Source of the DNA: Sediminispirochaeta bajacaliforniensis DSM 16054
GTDB lineage: Bacteria; Spirochaetota; Spirochaetia; DSM-16054; Sediminispirochaetaceae
Length of the DNA stretch: 64,000 nucleotides
Assembly: GCF_000378205.1 (NCBI RefSeq)
Contig: NZ_KB899407.1
Coordinates: 124,001 to 188,000 of the forward strand
Reading direction: 5' to 3'
The notes beneath the pieces are model-generated. The model made no database searches. It was not told the origin of the DNA and worked only from the letters and a program-made list of their open reading frames with translations. Shown here piece after piece: positions 18,047 through 26,265 of this stretch. Within the stretch, counting starts at the first letter, position 1, and each line of letters begins with the position of its first letter. A program made the translations under genes and the position numbers.

Positions 18047-18078
18047 CAGATCAACGCCGACGCAATATGGTATGAGCG

Positions 18079-18846
18079 ATGATCTCGAGGCGAAATAGTT
18101 TACAAATTTTCGGTCTGCTCATTTCGATACTACTCACAGGTGTGGGGGTATATGGAATACTTCTTCAGTTTCGCACGGGAACGACAGTAGGGGATGAGCT
18201 GGTCCGACAAATTCTTCTGCTGGGAGAAGGAGTTTTCGCCATTATCGGCTCGCTCTTTTTGATGCTTTTTTTTAGGAATACACCAAGCCCCGGCGTTCTT
18301 TTTTTCATTCTTGCCGTACAAGCAACCGCCTTCGGCGCGCTCAGGCCCCTATCCGCCGCACTTTTCTCGCTCAATTATTCATATCAGATACCTGCCGCAA
18401 TAACACGTGCCTTTTACTTCGGACGCTTTCTTTCGATTCTTGCCCTCTTTATCTCCGGCCTTTTCGCGGCAGGCCTTGCACTCCAGCGACGGGCCATCAT
18501 GTTCGGCTCGGCCTTCTTCATCGCCCTTATTCTTGCAGCGGTTTTGCCTGTGGATATATCGGAATACACCCCGCAACTGCTTTTTTCCATCGGAGCACGC
18601 AGCAGCATGCTTCTTGGCTACGGGGCCATCGCCGTGCTCTCGACGGCAAACTATCTCATAGCAGCCTTACATCAGGGGAATCGAAACTATTACCTGGTTG
18701 CCTGCGGGGTGTTGTTCATGATCATAGGGAAGGAACTTGTCTATCGATCCGTCGCTCCGGGAATAGCGGGAATAGGTCTTCTCTGCATGATCGCAGGTGC
18801 TTATCTATTCGGCAGCAGAACGCATACCATATATCTCTGGCTTTAA
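18079..18846 (+). CDS. Seven-helix membrane protein of unknown function
   Basis: 255 residues, almost wholly hydrophobic, with about seven membrane segments beginning 'IFGLLISILLTGVGVYGILL'. There are no catalytic or binding motifs I recognise. The size and the short cytosolic tails recall 7-TM sensor modules that normally carry a signalling domain, but no such domain is attached here. The start is 32 bases after the heparanase-like gene, so the two may be co-transcribed. It converges with the dolichol-kinase-like gene 10 bases downstream. Confidence 0.6.
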   Translation: MISRRNSLQIFGLLISILLTGVGVYGILLQFRTGTTVGDELVRQILLLGEGVFAIIGSLFLMLFFRNTPSPGVLFFILAVQATAFGALRPLSAALFSLNYSYQIPAAITRAFYFGRFLSILALFISGLFAAGLALQRRAIMFGSAFFIALILAAVLPVDISEYTPQLLFSIGARSSMLLGYGAIAVLSTANYLIAALHQGNRNYYLVACGVLFMIIGKELVYRSVAPGIAGIGLLCMIAGAYLFGSRTHTIYLWL

Positions 18847-18856
18847 AGAAGAAGCG

Positions 18857-19462
18857 CTATATCCCCACACCGACAAGCCAGGCAATAAAGCCGGTTCCGA
18901 TTGGAAGTATGAGATTGTCGAGATCCCCGGAAATAGACATTTCAAGGAGTGTGGCGGCGATGGCGATGAAGACGGATTGTTCGATATTACCGCTTACCGA
19001 AAGCGATGAAAAGAAAACCGCGAGAAGGCAAGCAAAACTACCGGCAAAGGTCTTCCCCTCGGTAAAGGGAACCCTCACCCGTCCGTAAAGTCTTCCAAAA
19101 AGGCTACTAAAACCATCCCCAAAAGCAAGGGCATAGACAGCAATGGCGGCAACCTGCGAGGGATACAGCAAAAGCGTCATCATTGCCCCCAAGGCAAGGG
19201 TTACCGGCCCGAAAACAAAGGCACTGTCGTTGCGATTTCGATTGGCGGCTTCGGTAATGGTGGAGATCAGAAATATCTTTTTTCCATTGACTCGCAAGAT
19301 TTCGGCAACAGAATATGCGACAACGGAAGCAGCCAGAAGGGCCATGGTTAAACCAATATTAATCCTTGCAAAGGCCGGGACAAAAGCAACCATCATATGA
19401 ATACTTTTTCGGATAATTTCCGTTCGTATCTTTTCGGTATCGCCTTGGAATGTTGTACGCAT
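18857..19462 (-). CDS. Dolichol/phytol-kinase-like membrane protein
   Basis: 201 residues with six or more membrane segments. The CTP-dependent polyprenol kinase signature appears as 'YALAFGDGFSSLFGRLYGR' followed by 'VPFTEGKTFAGSFA', shared with SEC59/VTE5-type kinases and CDP-DAG synthases. It probably phosphorylates a membrane isoprenoid alcohol or a diacylglycerol-like lipid. The ORF extends 16 codons further, but 'MRTTFQGDTEKIRTEIIRK' from the ATG at 19462 is the natural N-terminus ahead of the first helix. The ribosome site is weak. Confidence 0.75.
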   Translation of the reverse strand: MRTTFQGDTEKIRTEIIRKSIHMMVAFVPAFARINIGLTMALLAASVVAYSVAEILRVNGKKIFLISTITEAANRNRNDSAFVFGPVTLALGAMMTLLLYPSQVAAIAVYALAFGDGFSSLFGRLYGRVRVPFTEGKTFAGSFACLLAVFFSSLSVSGNIEQSVFIAIAATLLEMSISGDLDNLILPIGTGFIAWLVGVGI

Positions 19463-19580
19463 AGTTTTCACTTCTTTCTTTATTTTGCACGTTTCATGCC
19501 AAAAAGACAAGTCAAATATCTTTTTATATAACTATTTATCACACAAATAGTAAGCTTGCCGCAACAGTTCGACAGAATTC

Positions 19581-19620
19581 TAAAACGGAAGAGTGTCTAC
19601 TTTTTCATACACTCTTCCGT
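19581..19620 (-). terminator. Terminator after cheW
   Basis: A 12-bp perfect stem: ACGGAAGAGTGT (19585-19596) and ACACTCTTCCGT (19609-19620), with a 12-base loop. On the minus strand a TTTTA tract follows (19584-19581). It lies 16 bases past the cheW stop. Confidence 0.85.
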
Positions 19621-19636
19621 AGTAAAAAAGCTACGA

Positions 19637-20131
19637 TTATGTCGATGTCGTATGAGAAACAATGGCCTCCACATCAAGAAGAAGTTTTACCGAGTCTCCG
19701 ACCTTCCCAAGTCCGGAAACAAAACGGCGGGAAGTACCACCCTCACTCTTATAGTCAGGCGGAGGATCGATGCTCCCATCGGGAATATCGATTACCTCGG
19801 AAACCGTGTCGACGATAAAACCGATGGAACTCTCCCCGACGTTAACAATAATAACACAGGTACGATCATCATATTCCCGGAAAGTCATACCAAAACGCAA
19901 GCGAAGATCGATAACAGGAATGACCTGGCCGCGAAGGTTGATCACTCCCCGGACATACTCTTCCATATCAGGTACTTCGGTGATTTTTTGCATCTCAATG
20001 ATGTCGGTGACAAAGCGAATATCTATTCCGTAGAGTTCGTTCCCTATCTTGGAGAGAAGATACTTATTCGCAACAATATCGTCTTCTTCATCAATCATGA
20101 CATCTCCGGATCCAGAAACTTGATCGCTCAT
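19637..20131 (-). CDS. cheW: Chemotaxis coupling protein CheW
   Basis: 164 residues with the CheW double beta-barrel. Core phrases are 'YGIDIRFVTDIIEM', 'GVINLRGQVIPVIDLRLRFG' and 'GFIVDTVSEVIDIP'. It links chemoreceptors to the CheA kinase in the cytosolic array. The ATG at 20131 follows GAAGGAGAAGAGG; the TTG-initiated extension overlaps that ribosome site. Only 11 bases separate it from the upstream MCP, so the two are expressed together and this CheW may be dedicated to that receptor. An acidic N-terminal extension of ~25 residues precedes the domain. Confidence 0.95.
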   Translation of the reverse strand: MSDQVSGSGDVMIDEEDDIVANKYLLSKIGNELYGIDIRFVTDIIEMQKITEVPDMEEYVRGVINLRGQVIPVIDLRLRFGMTFREYDDRTCVIIVNVGESSIGFIVDTVSEVIDIPDGSIDPPPDYKSEGGTSRRFVSGLGKVGDSVKLLLDVEAIVSHTTST

Positions 20132-20142
20132 CCTCTTCTCCT

Positions 20143-22377
20143 TCAAAACCGATCGAAATCATCATCGTCCAGTTTGATGACATCCTCGGGACTTACCGGT
20201 GCGATACCTGTTTCAAACTCTTCCCGTGGATGCTCTTTTACAGTCCGCTCCTTTAAGGGACGAGGGACACGACGTCCTCCGGGAGCGGGGAGGGAACGGC
20301 TTCCGGAAGAACGCAAACCCGAGACATACCGGTCGTCGAGAATGAACTGACGAATAAGACCCTGCAGCTGCTGAGCCTGTCCGGCAAGTTCCTCGGAAGC
20401 CGAGGCACTCTCCTCGGCACTAGCCGTATTACTCTGGGTAACCTGATCAATCTGATCCAATCCTTCTGAAATTTGATCAATCGCCTGAGCCTGCTCACGA
20501 CTTGCGGTCGCAATCTCTTCGAGAAAATCGGCAACCTTCCCAGCCCCGTCGACAATAGATTCAAGCTGGCCGGCTGTTGTCCCGACTGCCGCATTACCAA
20601 GTTCGATATTCCGTATCGATTCCTCAACCATGGAAGTAGTTTCCTGAACCGCACTTGCACTGCGGACCGCAAGATTTCGAACCTCTTCTGCAACAACGGC
20701 AAACCCCTTGCCGTACTTACCGGCACGGGCAGCCTCGACATTGGCATTAAGAGCAAGCAAATTGATCTGGAATGCGATATCGTCTATTACCTTCACAACC
20801 TTTTTGATCTGATCGCTGGAGACGTTGATCTTGGCCATCGCTTCCTTCAAGTCCATCATCTGGCTGTTACCGTTCTTTGCATCAGACGCGGCTTTCTTTG
20901 CCAAAGCGTTCGCTTCGGTAGCATTCTCCGCATTCTGACGAGCTTGGCTATTGATCTCGGTAGCACTTGACGAGACCTCTTCAAGACTGCTGGCCTGTTC
21001 GGTTGCTCCCTGGCTAAGACTTTGACTTGCCTGACTTACCTGGTCCGCTCCCGCAGTTACCTGCTCAACGGCCATATGAACCTGGCCAAGCAAATCGTTC
21101 AGGCTCTTTTTCATGCGGAGCATTGATTCTCCCAAGCCATCCTTTTCCGAAGCCTTTTTAACATCTACCGACAGGTCCCCATCCGCAATGCGTTCAAGCA
21201 CCCTCGCCTTATCCTGAAGGGCCATCTGCATCTCCCGCATGGCCTCAGCCAACTGGCCGACCTCATCTTTCTGGCGTATCGACAGCTCGATGCTGAGGTC
21301 TCCAAGGCTGATGGCCTTGGCAAAATTTACTCCAAGCCGCATGGGGACGGTAATCGCCTGAGTAAGGCCGAGGCCGAGAATGAGAGCAAGAAGGGTGGCA
21401 ACCACCATGCCGATGATGGTAAAACGAATTGCCTGACCGCTGTTCAATATGGCTTGATCGACCGTATTCGCAGCAAGGTCGCTGTTATACGAAACGACCC
21501 AGCCGAGGGCATCAACAAAAGAACGTTGAACGTTTGCAGCATCCCCCATTGCGATGAGATTCATCTCATCGTAAAGATGGACAATTCGATCTGCCTCGCC
21601 GAGCATCTGATTAAGCAACTCAAATAGCTTTGTTGCATTTCGAACCACTTTATCCTGATAAAGGGCAAAAGCCGTATCCCGATCTCCCCGGCTCAGAGCG
21701 TCCTGAACCTCGCTAATCCCCTCATGAAAGGCATCGTGGTATTTGGGGGCCTCCTTTAGAACCCGCAGCAAAACAGGATTATCGGTTTTGAAGGTTAAAA
21801 AGAACTGACCCAAATCACAACTTTCCGCATCATTTCCGCCGGTAAAAACCGTATTGGAACCGATGGCGGCAATCGCCTGTTCCATCAGCACATGATGATC
21901 GTTTATTAATTCCAGAACGGTACTCTTGAAGGAATCGGGATTTATGATTCCTGATTCTTCCACCTTTCCTGAAAAATCGACTATGGAGTCATTGAGATCG
22001 GTCAGTTCGCCAAGCAGCCTTGTAGCTTCCGTCCATTTACGGCTCTCTTCACTGGCTTTTGGAAATTTTTCGTATACGGCACGATACTCTCCGTAATTGG
22101 CTCTTGCCGAATCGATATTGTCGTACTGTCGCTGACGATCATCGAGCGTCAATCGAGAGCTGAGAAGGGTACGAACGGAGCCTCGAATGTTCCGAACTTC
22201 ATTCTCCATCCTGAGAAGCGACTCCACCGCAGGAAGCCGCCCCTGGCCTATATCACTTATAAAAACATTCAGCCGCCGCAGACCGATCATTCCGACTAGC
22301 CCGACCACCAGCACAAGGAGCGCAACAATGAAAAAGGCTCCTACGAGCTTCACTCCCATTCTGATATTTTTCAGCAT
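20143..22377 (-). CDS. Methyl-accepting chemotaxis protein with CZB-like periplasmic motif
   Basis: 744 residues: TM1 (~10-32), a four-helix periplasmic sensor (~35-320), TM2 (~325-345), HAMP (~345-440) and a signalling hairpin with the tip 'IDDIAFQINLLALNANVEAARAG' region. The periplasmic part holds His161/162, Cys187 in 'SCDLGQFF', and His214/His218 in 'KYHDAFHEG'. This spacing matches the chemoreceptor zinc-binding (CZB) motif H...C-L-G...H...H. CZB domains are usually cytosolic, so zinc or redox/HOCl sensing outside the membrane is inferred. The ATG at 22377 follows GGGGGTT. The gene is in one transcript with cheW. Confidence 0.93.
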   Translation of the reverse strand: MLKNIRMGVKLVGAFFIVALLVLVVGLVGMIGLRRLNVFISDIGQGRLPAVESLLRMENEVRNIRGSVRTLLSSRLTLDDRQRQYDNIDSARANYGEYRAVYEKFPKASEESRKWTEATRLLGELTDLNDSIVDFSGKVEESGIINPDSFKSTVLELINDHHVLMEQAIAAIGSNTVFTGGNDAESCDLGQFFLTFKTDNPVLLRVLKEAPKYHDAFHEGISEVQDALSRGDRDTAFALYQDKVVRNATKLFELLNQMLGEADRIVHLYDEMNLIAMGDAANVQRSFVDALGWVVSYNSDLAANTVDQAILNSGQAIRFTIIGMVVATLLALILGLGLTQAITVPMRLGVNFAKAISLGDLSIELSIRQKDEVGQLAEAMREMQMALQDKARVLERIADGDLSVDVKKASEKDGLGESMLRMKKSLNDLLGQVHMAVEQVTAGADQVSQASQSLSQGATEQASSLEEVSSSATEINSQARQNAENATEANALAKKAASDAKNGNSQMMDLKEAMAKINVSSDQIKKVVKVIDDIAFQINLLALNANVEAARAGKYGKGFAVVAEEVRNLAVRSASAVQETTSMVEESIRNIELGNAAVGTTAGQLESIVDGAGKVADFLEEIATASREQAQAIDQISEGLDQIDQVTQSNTASAEESASASEELAGQAQQLQGLIRQFILDDRYVSGLRSSGSRSLPAPGGRRVPRPLKERTVKEHPREEFETGIAPVSPEDVIKLDDDDFDRF

Positions 22378-22456
22378 CGAGATAACCCCCAAAGCGTTTT
22401 TAATCTAAACTGTTGAGGTAAAGTATAAAGGAAAGCAGAGGGGAATAGCAAACAGG

Positions 22457-22495
22457 AAAAGCCGAATCACGGAAGGAAAAAAACGTGATTCGGCT
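22457..22495 (-). terminator. Terminator of the Fe-S ATPase operon
   Basis: A 12-bp perfect stem: AGCCGAATCACG (22460-22471) and CGTGATTCGGCT (22484-22495), with a 12-base loop. A short T run follows on the minus strand. It lies 11 bases past the Mrp stop codon and marks the operon end. Confidence 0.82.
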
Positions 22496-22506
22496 GTATT
22501 GTTTTT

Positions 22507-23331
22507 CTAAAGCCCGATAAAAGTGGCGGTCTTGTCTACGAGGGAACGGAGAGCTGCTGCTGCAGGTCCGGTATCGGGAAGAGAGAGGTATGAACGGCCA
22601 CTATCTTCCGCATTCATCAAAAGAGGATCGATGGGAATTTTTCCAAGAAAAGGCACCCCCATCTCTTTAGCTGCCCTCTCTCCTCCCCCACTTCCGAAAA
22701 GCTGGTGTTCGGTACCACAATTCGGGCAGATAAAACCACTCATGTTTTCAACGATGCCGATAAGAGGAAGGTTAAGCTGTTTGGCGAAATTCACACTTTT
22801 TCGGCTGTCTAAAATCGCCACCTCTTGAGGCGTCGTAACAACGATTGCACCGTCAAGTTCAGGGATCATCTGGGCAACCGTAAGAGGCTCATCTCCGGTT
22901 CCAGGCGGGGTGTCGATGACCAGAAGATCGAGATCTCCCCATTCGACATCGGCAAGGAACTGCCGAATGACTCCTATCTTTACCGGGCCGCGCCAGATGA
23001 TGGGAGCATCGACATCATGGCCGGCCATGGCGAGACTGACGGCTACAAGATTTTTCGTTACCGCAAAGGGTTCGATACCTTCGTCGTAGGCAATCAGTTT
23101 TGCATCATCAACACCAAGCATCTTCGGTATATTTGGACCGTGAAGATCGGTGTCGAGAATCCCAACCTTCACACCTCTGGATGCCATTTCAAGGGCAAGG
23201 TTGGCAGAAACCGAGCTTTTGCCGACACCTCCCTTGCCGCTCATAACCAGGACCTTATGTTTGATCCCGCTCATACGTTTTTTTAAGCGCTCATTTTGCG
23301 CTTTTTGTTCTTCGGACGGAGGGAATGCCAT
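22507..23331 (-). CDS. Mrp/NBP35-type Fe-S carrier P-loop ATPase
   Basis: 274 residues. The deviant Walker A is 'SGKGGVGKSSVSANLALEM', switch/Walker B-like segments include 'LDTDLHGPNIPKMLGV' and 'IDTPPGTGDEP', and the CxxC that bridges a cluster in the dimer is 'FICPNCGTE'. Mrp/ApbC/NBP35 proteins bind and pass on [4Fe-4S] clusters in the cytosol. It is the last gene of the operon starting at 26187, 39 bases after the MinD-ferredoxin gene. Its place beside two ferredoxin-domain ATPases supports an iron-sulfur role. Confidence 0.92.
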   Translation of the reverse strand: MAFPPSEEQKAQNERLKKRMSGIKHKVLVMSGKGGVGKSSVSANLALEMASRGVKVGILDTDLHGPNIPKMLGVDDAKLIAYDEGIEPFAVTKNLVAVSLAMAGHDVDAPIIWRGPVKIGVIRQFLADVEWGDLDLLVIDTPPGTGDEPLTVAQMIPELDGAIVVTTPQEVAILDSRKSVNFAKQLNLPLIGIVENMSGFICPNCGTEHQLFGSGGGERAAKEMGVPFLGKIPIDPLLMNAEDSGRSYLSLPDTGPAAAALRSLVDKTATFIGL

Positions 23332-23370
23332 ATCGTCTCCTTTACTCTGTTGTTTCGTTTGTTTTATTTA

Positions 23371-24297
23371 TCAACCGACCGCTGATGATACCACATCAAG
23401 ACCGACCATGTTGAGCGCATTTGCAACCAGTGCACGAAGTTTATCGGCCGTCGCATCCTCCAAAAGCGAAAAGGGATCGACAAGACGAGCCGAAGCCTCC
23501 GCTGCCATGCGGTCGTAGGGGAAATCACCAATCCAGCGATACCCTTTTTCATCACACAGAATCCGGGCTTTCTTTACAATCTCGGGATTAAGGTCGCTTT
23601 TGTTTACAAGAACACCTATGGGGGTTCCGAAAGTGCTTGCAACCTCAGCTGCCCGCTGAAGGTCGTGAAGAGCCGTGGTAGTCGCCTCGGTAACAAGTAG
23701 TATCGCATCCGTATCCGAGGCGGCGGCAAGTACAGGACAGCCGGTCCCCGGAGGACCGTCGATCAGAATAAGCGAAGCGCCGATCCGTTCAGCTTCCTGC
23801 TCTGCGACACTTCTTACCTGATGGACCAATTTACCTGAATTCTCGCCACCGGCTTGTAATTCAGCGTGGATAAGAGGGCCCTCCTGAGTATCTGTGACAA
23901 ACCACTGCCCGGCTATCTCCTCCTCCAGAGTAAAAGCCGAACTGGGACAGACGAGGGTGCACACTCCGCAACCTTCGCAGCCGACGGGATCCACCTGCGC
24001 TACAGAATTCTCCATGTGTATGGCATCAAATCTGCAAGATGAAATGCACTTGCCGCAACCGGTACAGAGCCCGGCATCAACCACTGCACGCTCTCCACCG
24101 AAGAAGCTTTCCTGCCTCCTTGAGGCTGCTGGAACAGCTCCTCCAAGGGCAAGAGCAAGATTCGCCGCGTCCACGTCGCAGTCGGCAAAAACACTTCTTC
24201 CGGAAACGAGAGAAGCGATAGCCGAAGTAAAGAAGGTCTTTCCGGTTCCTCCCTTCCCACTGATGACAACTATGCGTTTTGCTTTTTCATGTTTCAT
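23371..24297 (-). CDS. MinD-superfamily ATPase with inserted ferredoxin domain (A)
   Basis: 308 residues. The deviant Walker A 'SGKGGTGKTFF' is at residues 13-23. A two-cluster ferredoxin insert follows at ~70-125 ('LCTGCGKCISSC' and 'GCEGCGVCTLVCP'), then the second half of the ATPase with 'LIDGPPGTGCPVL'. These COG1149-type proteins occur in adjacent pairs in anaerobes, and are thought to couple ATP hydrolysis to Fe-S or electron chemistry; no reaction is established. The start overlaps the previous gene by 4 bases, so it is coupled to its paralogue and a heterodimer is plausible. Confidence 0.9.
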   Translation of the reverse strand: MKHEKAKRIVVISGKGGTGKTFFTSAIASLVSGRSVFADCDVDAANLALALGGAVPAASRRQESFFGGERAVVDAGLCTGCGKCISSCRFDAIHMENSVAQVDPVGCEGCGVCTLVCPSSAFTLEEEIAGQWFVTDTQEGPLIHAELQAGGENSGKLVHQVRSVAEQEAERIGASLILIDGPPGTGCPVLAAASDTDAILLVTEATTTALHDLQRAAEVASTFGTPIGVLVNKSDLNPEIVKKARILCDEKGYRWIGDFPYDRMAAEASARLVDPFSLLEDATADKLRALVANALNMVGLDVVSSAVG

Positions 24298-25166
24298 GTT
24301 TTTTGCTCGATACGGGTTTGTAAAAAAGCGATAAGATGGCCGACAACCTGTTCTACCGCCTGACGAAAAGCAGGCACCTCAAGGATCGGATGTACTCCAC
24401 GGGCATAGGATTCGGCAACCTTTCGGTCAAAGGGAACACGGCCAATGATATCAATACCTTTTCGCCGGCATACCGCTTCGGCCTCTCCTCCGCCCAGATC
24501 GGCCCGGTTGATAAGAGCCAGGACCGGGAGGTCCATCTCTTCGAGAGTCGAAATGGCCTTCTCCAAATCATGTGCACCAAAGGGGGTATTTTCCGCAACC
24601 ATAAGTACGAGATCCGCATTTTTAACAGCATTTGCCATCGGACAACTGGCCCCCGGCGGCGAATCGATCAGCTGAAGAGGCTCTTTGTTTTTTTCCCTGC
24701 GCAGCTCCCTGATGAGTGGAGGGGCCATAGCAGCGCCCAGCTTCAAGGTCCCCCAACGATGGGTCCGAAGGCCGCCGTCTAAAGCTCGGAACTGGGCCGA
24801 ATCTATGGTGCCGATGAAAGAGGGTTTTTCGCTGATGGCCCCTTTGGGACAGACCATCATACAGGCTCCGCAGCTGTGGCAAAGATTCGGAAAGGCCATG
24901 ACCTTTCTGCCTATTCGTACCAAAGCGCCATAGCGGCAAAAACTACTGCAGGCACCGCAGCCGGTACAGATCGCCTCATCAATTTGAGGGACGGGGAGGA
25001 AAACCTCCCGCTGCTTTCCCTCCATTGTATCCAGAAAAAAACGGCAATTGGGTTCCTCTACATCGGCATCAAGCAATGCAACAGGCTCCGGCCAAAGCAT
25101 GGCCAGGGCCGTTGCAATCGTGGTTTTTCCCGTTCCTCCCTTTCCGCTGGCAACCGCTATGGTCAT
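24294..25166 (-). CDS. MinD-superfamily ATPase with inserted ferredoxin domain (B)
   Basis: 290 residues, a paralogue of the next gene with the same plan. The deviant Walker A is 'SGKGGTGKTTIA' (residues 7-18), the double [4Fe-4S] ferredoxin insert is 'ICTGCGACSSFC' and 'LCHSCGACMMVCP', and 'LIDSPPGASCPM' follows. 'ISEKPSFIGTI' bridges back to the ATPase core. It is cytosolic. Translation is coupled at both ends by 4-base overlaps (25163-25166 and 24294-24297). The Cys sets are complete, so both proteins should carry clusters. The role is inferred only from family and operon. Confidence 0.9.
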   Translation of the reverse strand: MTIAVASGKGGTGKTTIATALAMLWPEPVALLDADVEEPNCRFFLDTMEGKQREVFLPVPQIDEAICTGCGACSSFCRYGALVRIGRKVMAFPNLCHSCGACMMVCPKGAISEKPSFIGTIDSAQFRALDGGLRTHRWGTLKLGAAMAPPLIRELRREKNKEPLQLIDSPPGASCPMANAVKNADLVLMVAENTPFGAHDLEKAISTLEEMDLPVLALINRADLGGGEAEAVCRRKGIDIIGRVPFDRKVAESYARGVHPILEVPAFRQAVEQVVGHLIAFLQTRIEQKT

Positions 25167-25519
25167 TTATGTCCCGCCGGCCCCGGAGCCTCGACCTCAG
25201 AAAGATTTCCCGCAAGGAAGGCATCAAGAGCGGCACGGACACTCGCCTCCTTGGAACTGAAGACACGAATACCGGCCTCTTTCAGGACATCCCAGGCATT
25301 GGGCCCGATCTGTCCTGAAACAAGGCGACTGGCCCCCTCTTTTACGATGAGCTCGGCGGCTCGTACACCGGCTCCCCCGACTGCGCTCTTAAAGGGGTTA
25401 TCGATAAAACGCCCCTCTTTCTTCGTATCATCAAAGAGATAAAACGCCTCGCATCGGCCGAAGCGGGGATCCTGTTGCGACGACTCTTCCCGTCCTGATG
25501 CTGTGATACAGATAATCAA
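25163..25519 (-). CDS. NifX/NifB-type (dinitrogenase Fe-Mo cofactor) domain protein 2
   Basis: 118 residues of the NifX/NafY/IssA fold: 'DPRFGRCEAFYLFDD', 'GGAGVRAAELIVKEGASRLVSGQIGPNA' region, and a short polar tail. Family members bind iron-sulfur or iron-molybdenum precursors, and one archaeal member (IssA) forms Fe-S nanoparticles. No nif structural genes are here, so a nitrogenase role is unlikely. It starts 3 bases after its paralogue and overlaps the MinD-ferredoxin gene by 4. Confidence 0.85.
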   Translation of the reverse strand: MIICITASGREESSQQDPRFGRCEAFYLFDDTKKEGRFIDNPFKSAVGGAGVRAAELIVKEGASRLVSGQIGPNAWDVLKEAGIRVFSSKEASVRAALDAFLAGNLSEVEAPGPAGHK

Positions 25520-25522
25520 GGC

Positions 25523-25891
25523 TCAACTCCTCCCCTCTTCATGATCGCAATCGTGATCATGGCTACCGGTACAGCTACTCTCTCCGCCTTCAAGTTCATC
25601 CTTTGCAAGTTTTTCCAGTGCATCGGAAATAGGGCCCGAAATACCGAGGATACAACCAACCCCGTTTGCCTCAAAAAGCTCGATGGCCCGAGGTCCCATA
25701 CCGCCGGCAACAATCTTGGAAGCTCCAAGTGAAGCGACAAAGGGAGGAAGAGCTCCGGGAGTATGTCCGGGATTTGCAACCGGTGTGGTCGATTCCACCC
25801 TCCCGTTTGCAATATCGGCCACTACAAATTGTTCACAGTGACCAAAATGGCCGGAGACCATGTTTCCATCAGCGGCAACAGCAACTTTCAT
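25523..25891 (-). CDS. NifX/NifB-type domain protein 1 with His/Asp/Cys tail
   Basis: 122 residues. The N-terminus is 'VAVAADGNMVSGHFGHCEQF', a hallmark of this family. The core contains 'PGALPPFVASLGASKIVAGG', and the C-terminal tail is 'CTGSHDHDCDHEEG', rich in metal ligands and absent from its neighbour paralogue. It probably binds iron or an Fe-S species, with the tail as an extra metal site. It overlaps the DUF5320 stop by 4 bases and is therefore co-translated. Confidence 0.87.
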   Translation of the reverse strand: MKVAVAADGNMVSGHFGHCEQFVVADIANGRVESTTPVANPGHTPGALPPFVASLGASKIVAGGMGPRAIELFEANGVGCILGISGPISDALEKLAKDELEGGESSCTGSHDHDCDHEEGRS

Positions 25892-26187
25892 GCTTCGGCC
25901 CCCTTATTCGCCCCTTCACCTTCTTCGTTTCGCATACTGCGAATCCATTTCAGTTCCTCTTCCAAGGCCAATTCCCTGGCCGCAAGGCCAGCCTCTCGTT
26001 CCTCTTTCGAAACAGGATGCGGGTAGCCATATCCTCCGCGGTCATGAGGACCGTAACCGCATCCTCTTCGACCGTAGCCTCCACGACCAAAACCACTGCC
26101 TAGGCCGTAGCCTCCTCCGCACATTCCCAATCCGCGTCCTGTTTGTGGACCATAACCAATAGGTCCTCGTCCGTCCCTTCCTGGCAT
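25888..26187 (-). CDS. DUF5320-like Gly/Arg-rich protein
   Basis: 99 residues. The first ~60 are Gly/Arg/Tyr-rich ('MPGRDGRGPIGYGPQTGRG', then GGGYG, GFGRGGYG and GYGPHDRGGYG). A helical, charged C-terminal third follows. This make-up matches DUF5320 proteins found beside NifX and MinD-ferredoxin genes in anaerobes. The function is unknown; a cationic, flexible Gly-rich segment could bind mineral, RNA or a partner protein. AAGGAGAAAGACA precedes the ATG at 26187; the ORF's upstream extension covers the promoter and is not real. It is the first gene of the operon and sits under a Fur-box promoter. Confidence 0.78.
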   Translation of the reverse strand: MPGRDGRGPIGYGPQTGRGLGMCGGGYGLGSGFGRGGYGRRGCGYGPHDRGGYGYPHPVSKEEREAGLAARELALEEELKWIRSMRNEEGEGANKGAEA

Positions 26188-26215
26188 TGTCTTTCTCCTT
26201 TCCGGTAATACCGGC

Positions 26216-26244
26216 ATATAATATCTCTTGATAATCATTATCAA
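26216..26244 (-). promoter_or_regulatory. Fe-S operon promoter overlapping a Fur box
   Basis: The palindrome TTGATAATcATTATCAA (8+1+8, 26228-26244) matches the Fur consensus GATAATnATTATC. On the minus strand its first six bases serve as the -35 (TTGATA, 26244-26239), followed by a 17-base spacer and TTATAT (26221-26216). Repressor binding would block the -35 element. Confidence 0.82.
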
Positions 26245-26265
26245 TTTTGGCAAAAAAAAGAGCAC

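Noticed and set aside
25163-25891. Nitrogenase cofactor biosynthesis locus
   Set aside because: The two NifX-like proteins have no nifH, D, K, E, N or B genes near them; the family has wider roles in anaerobes.
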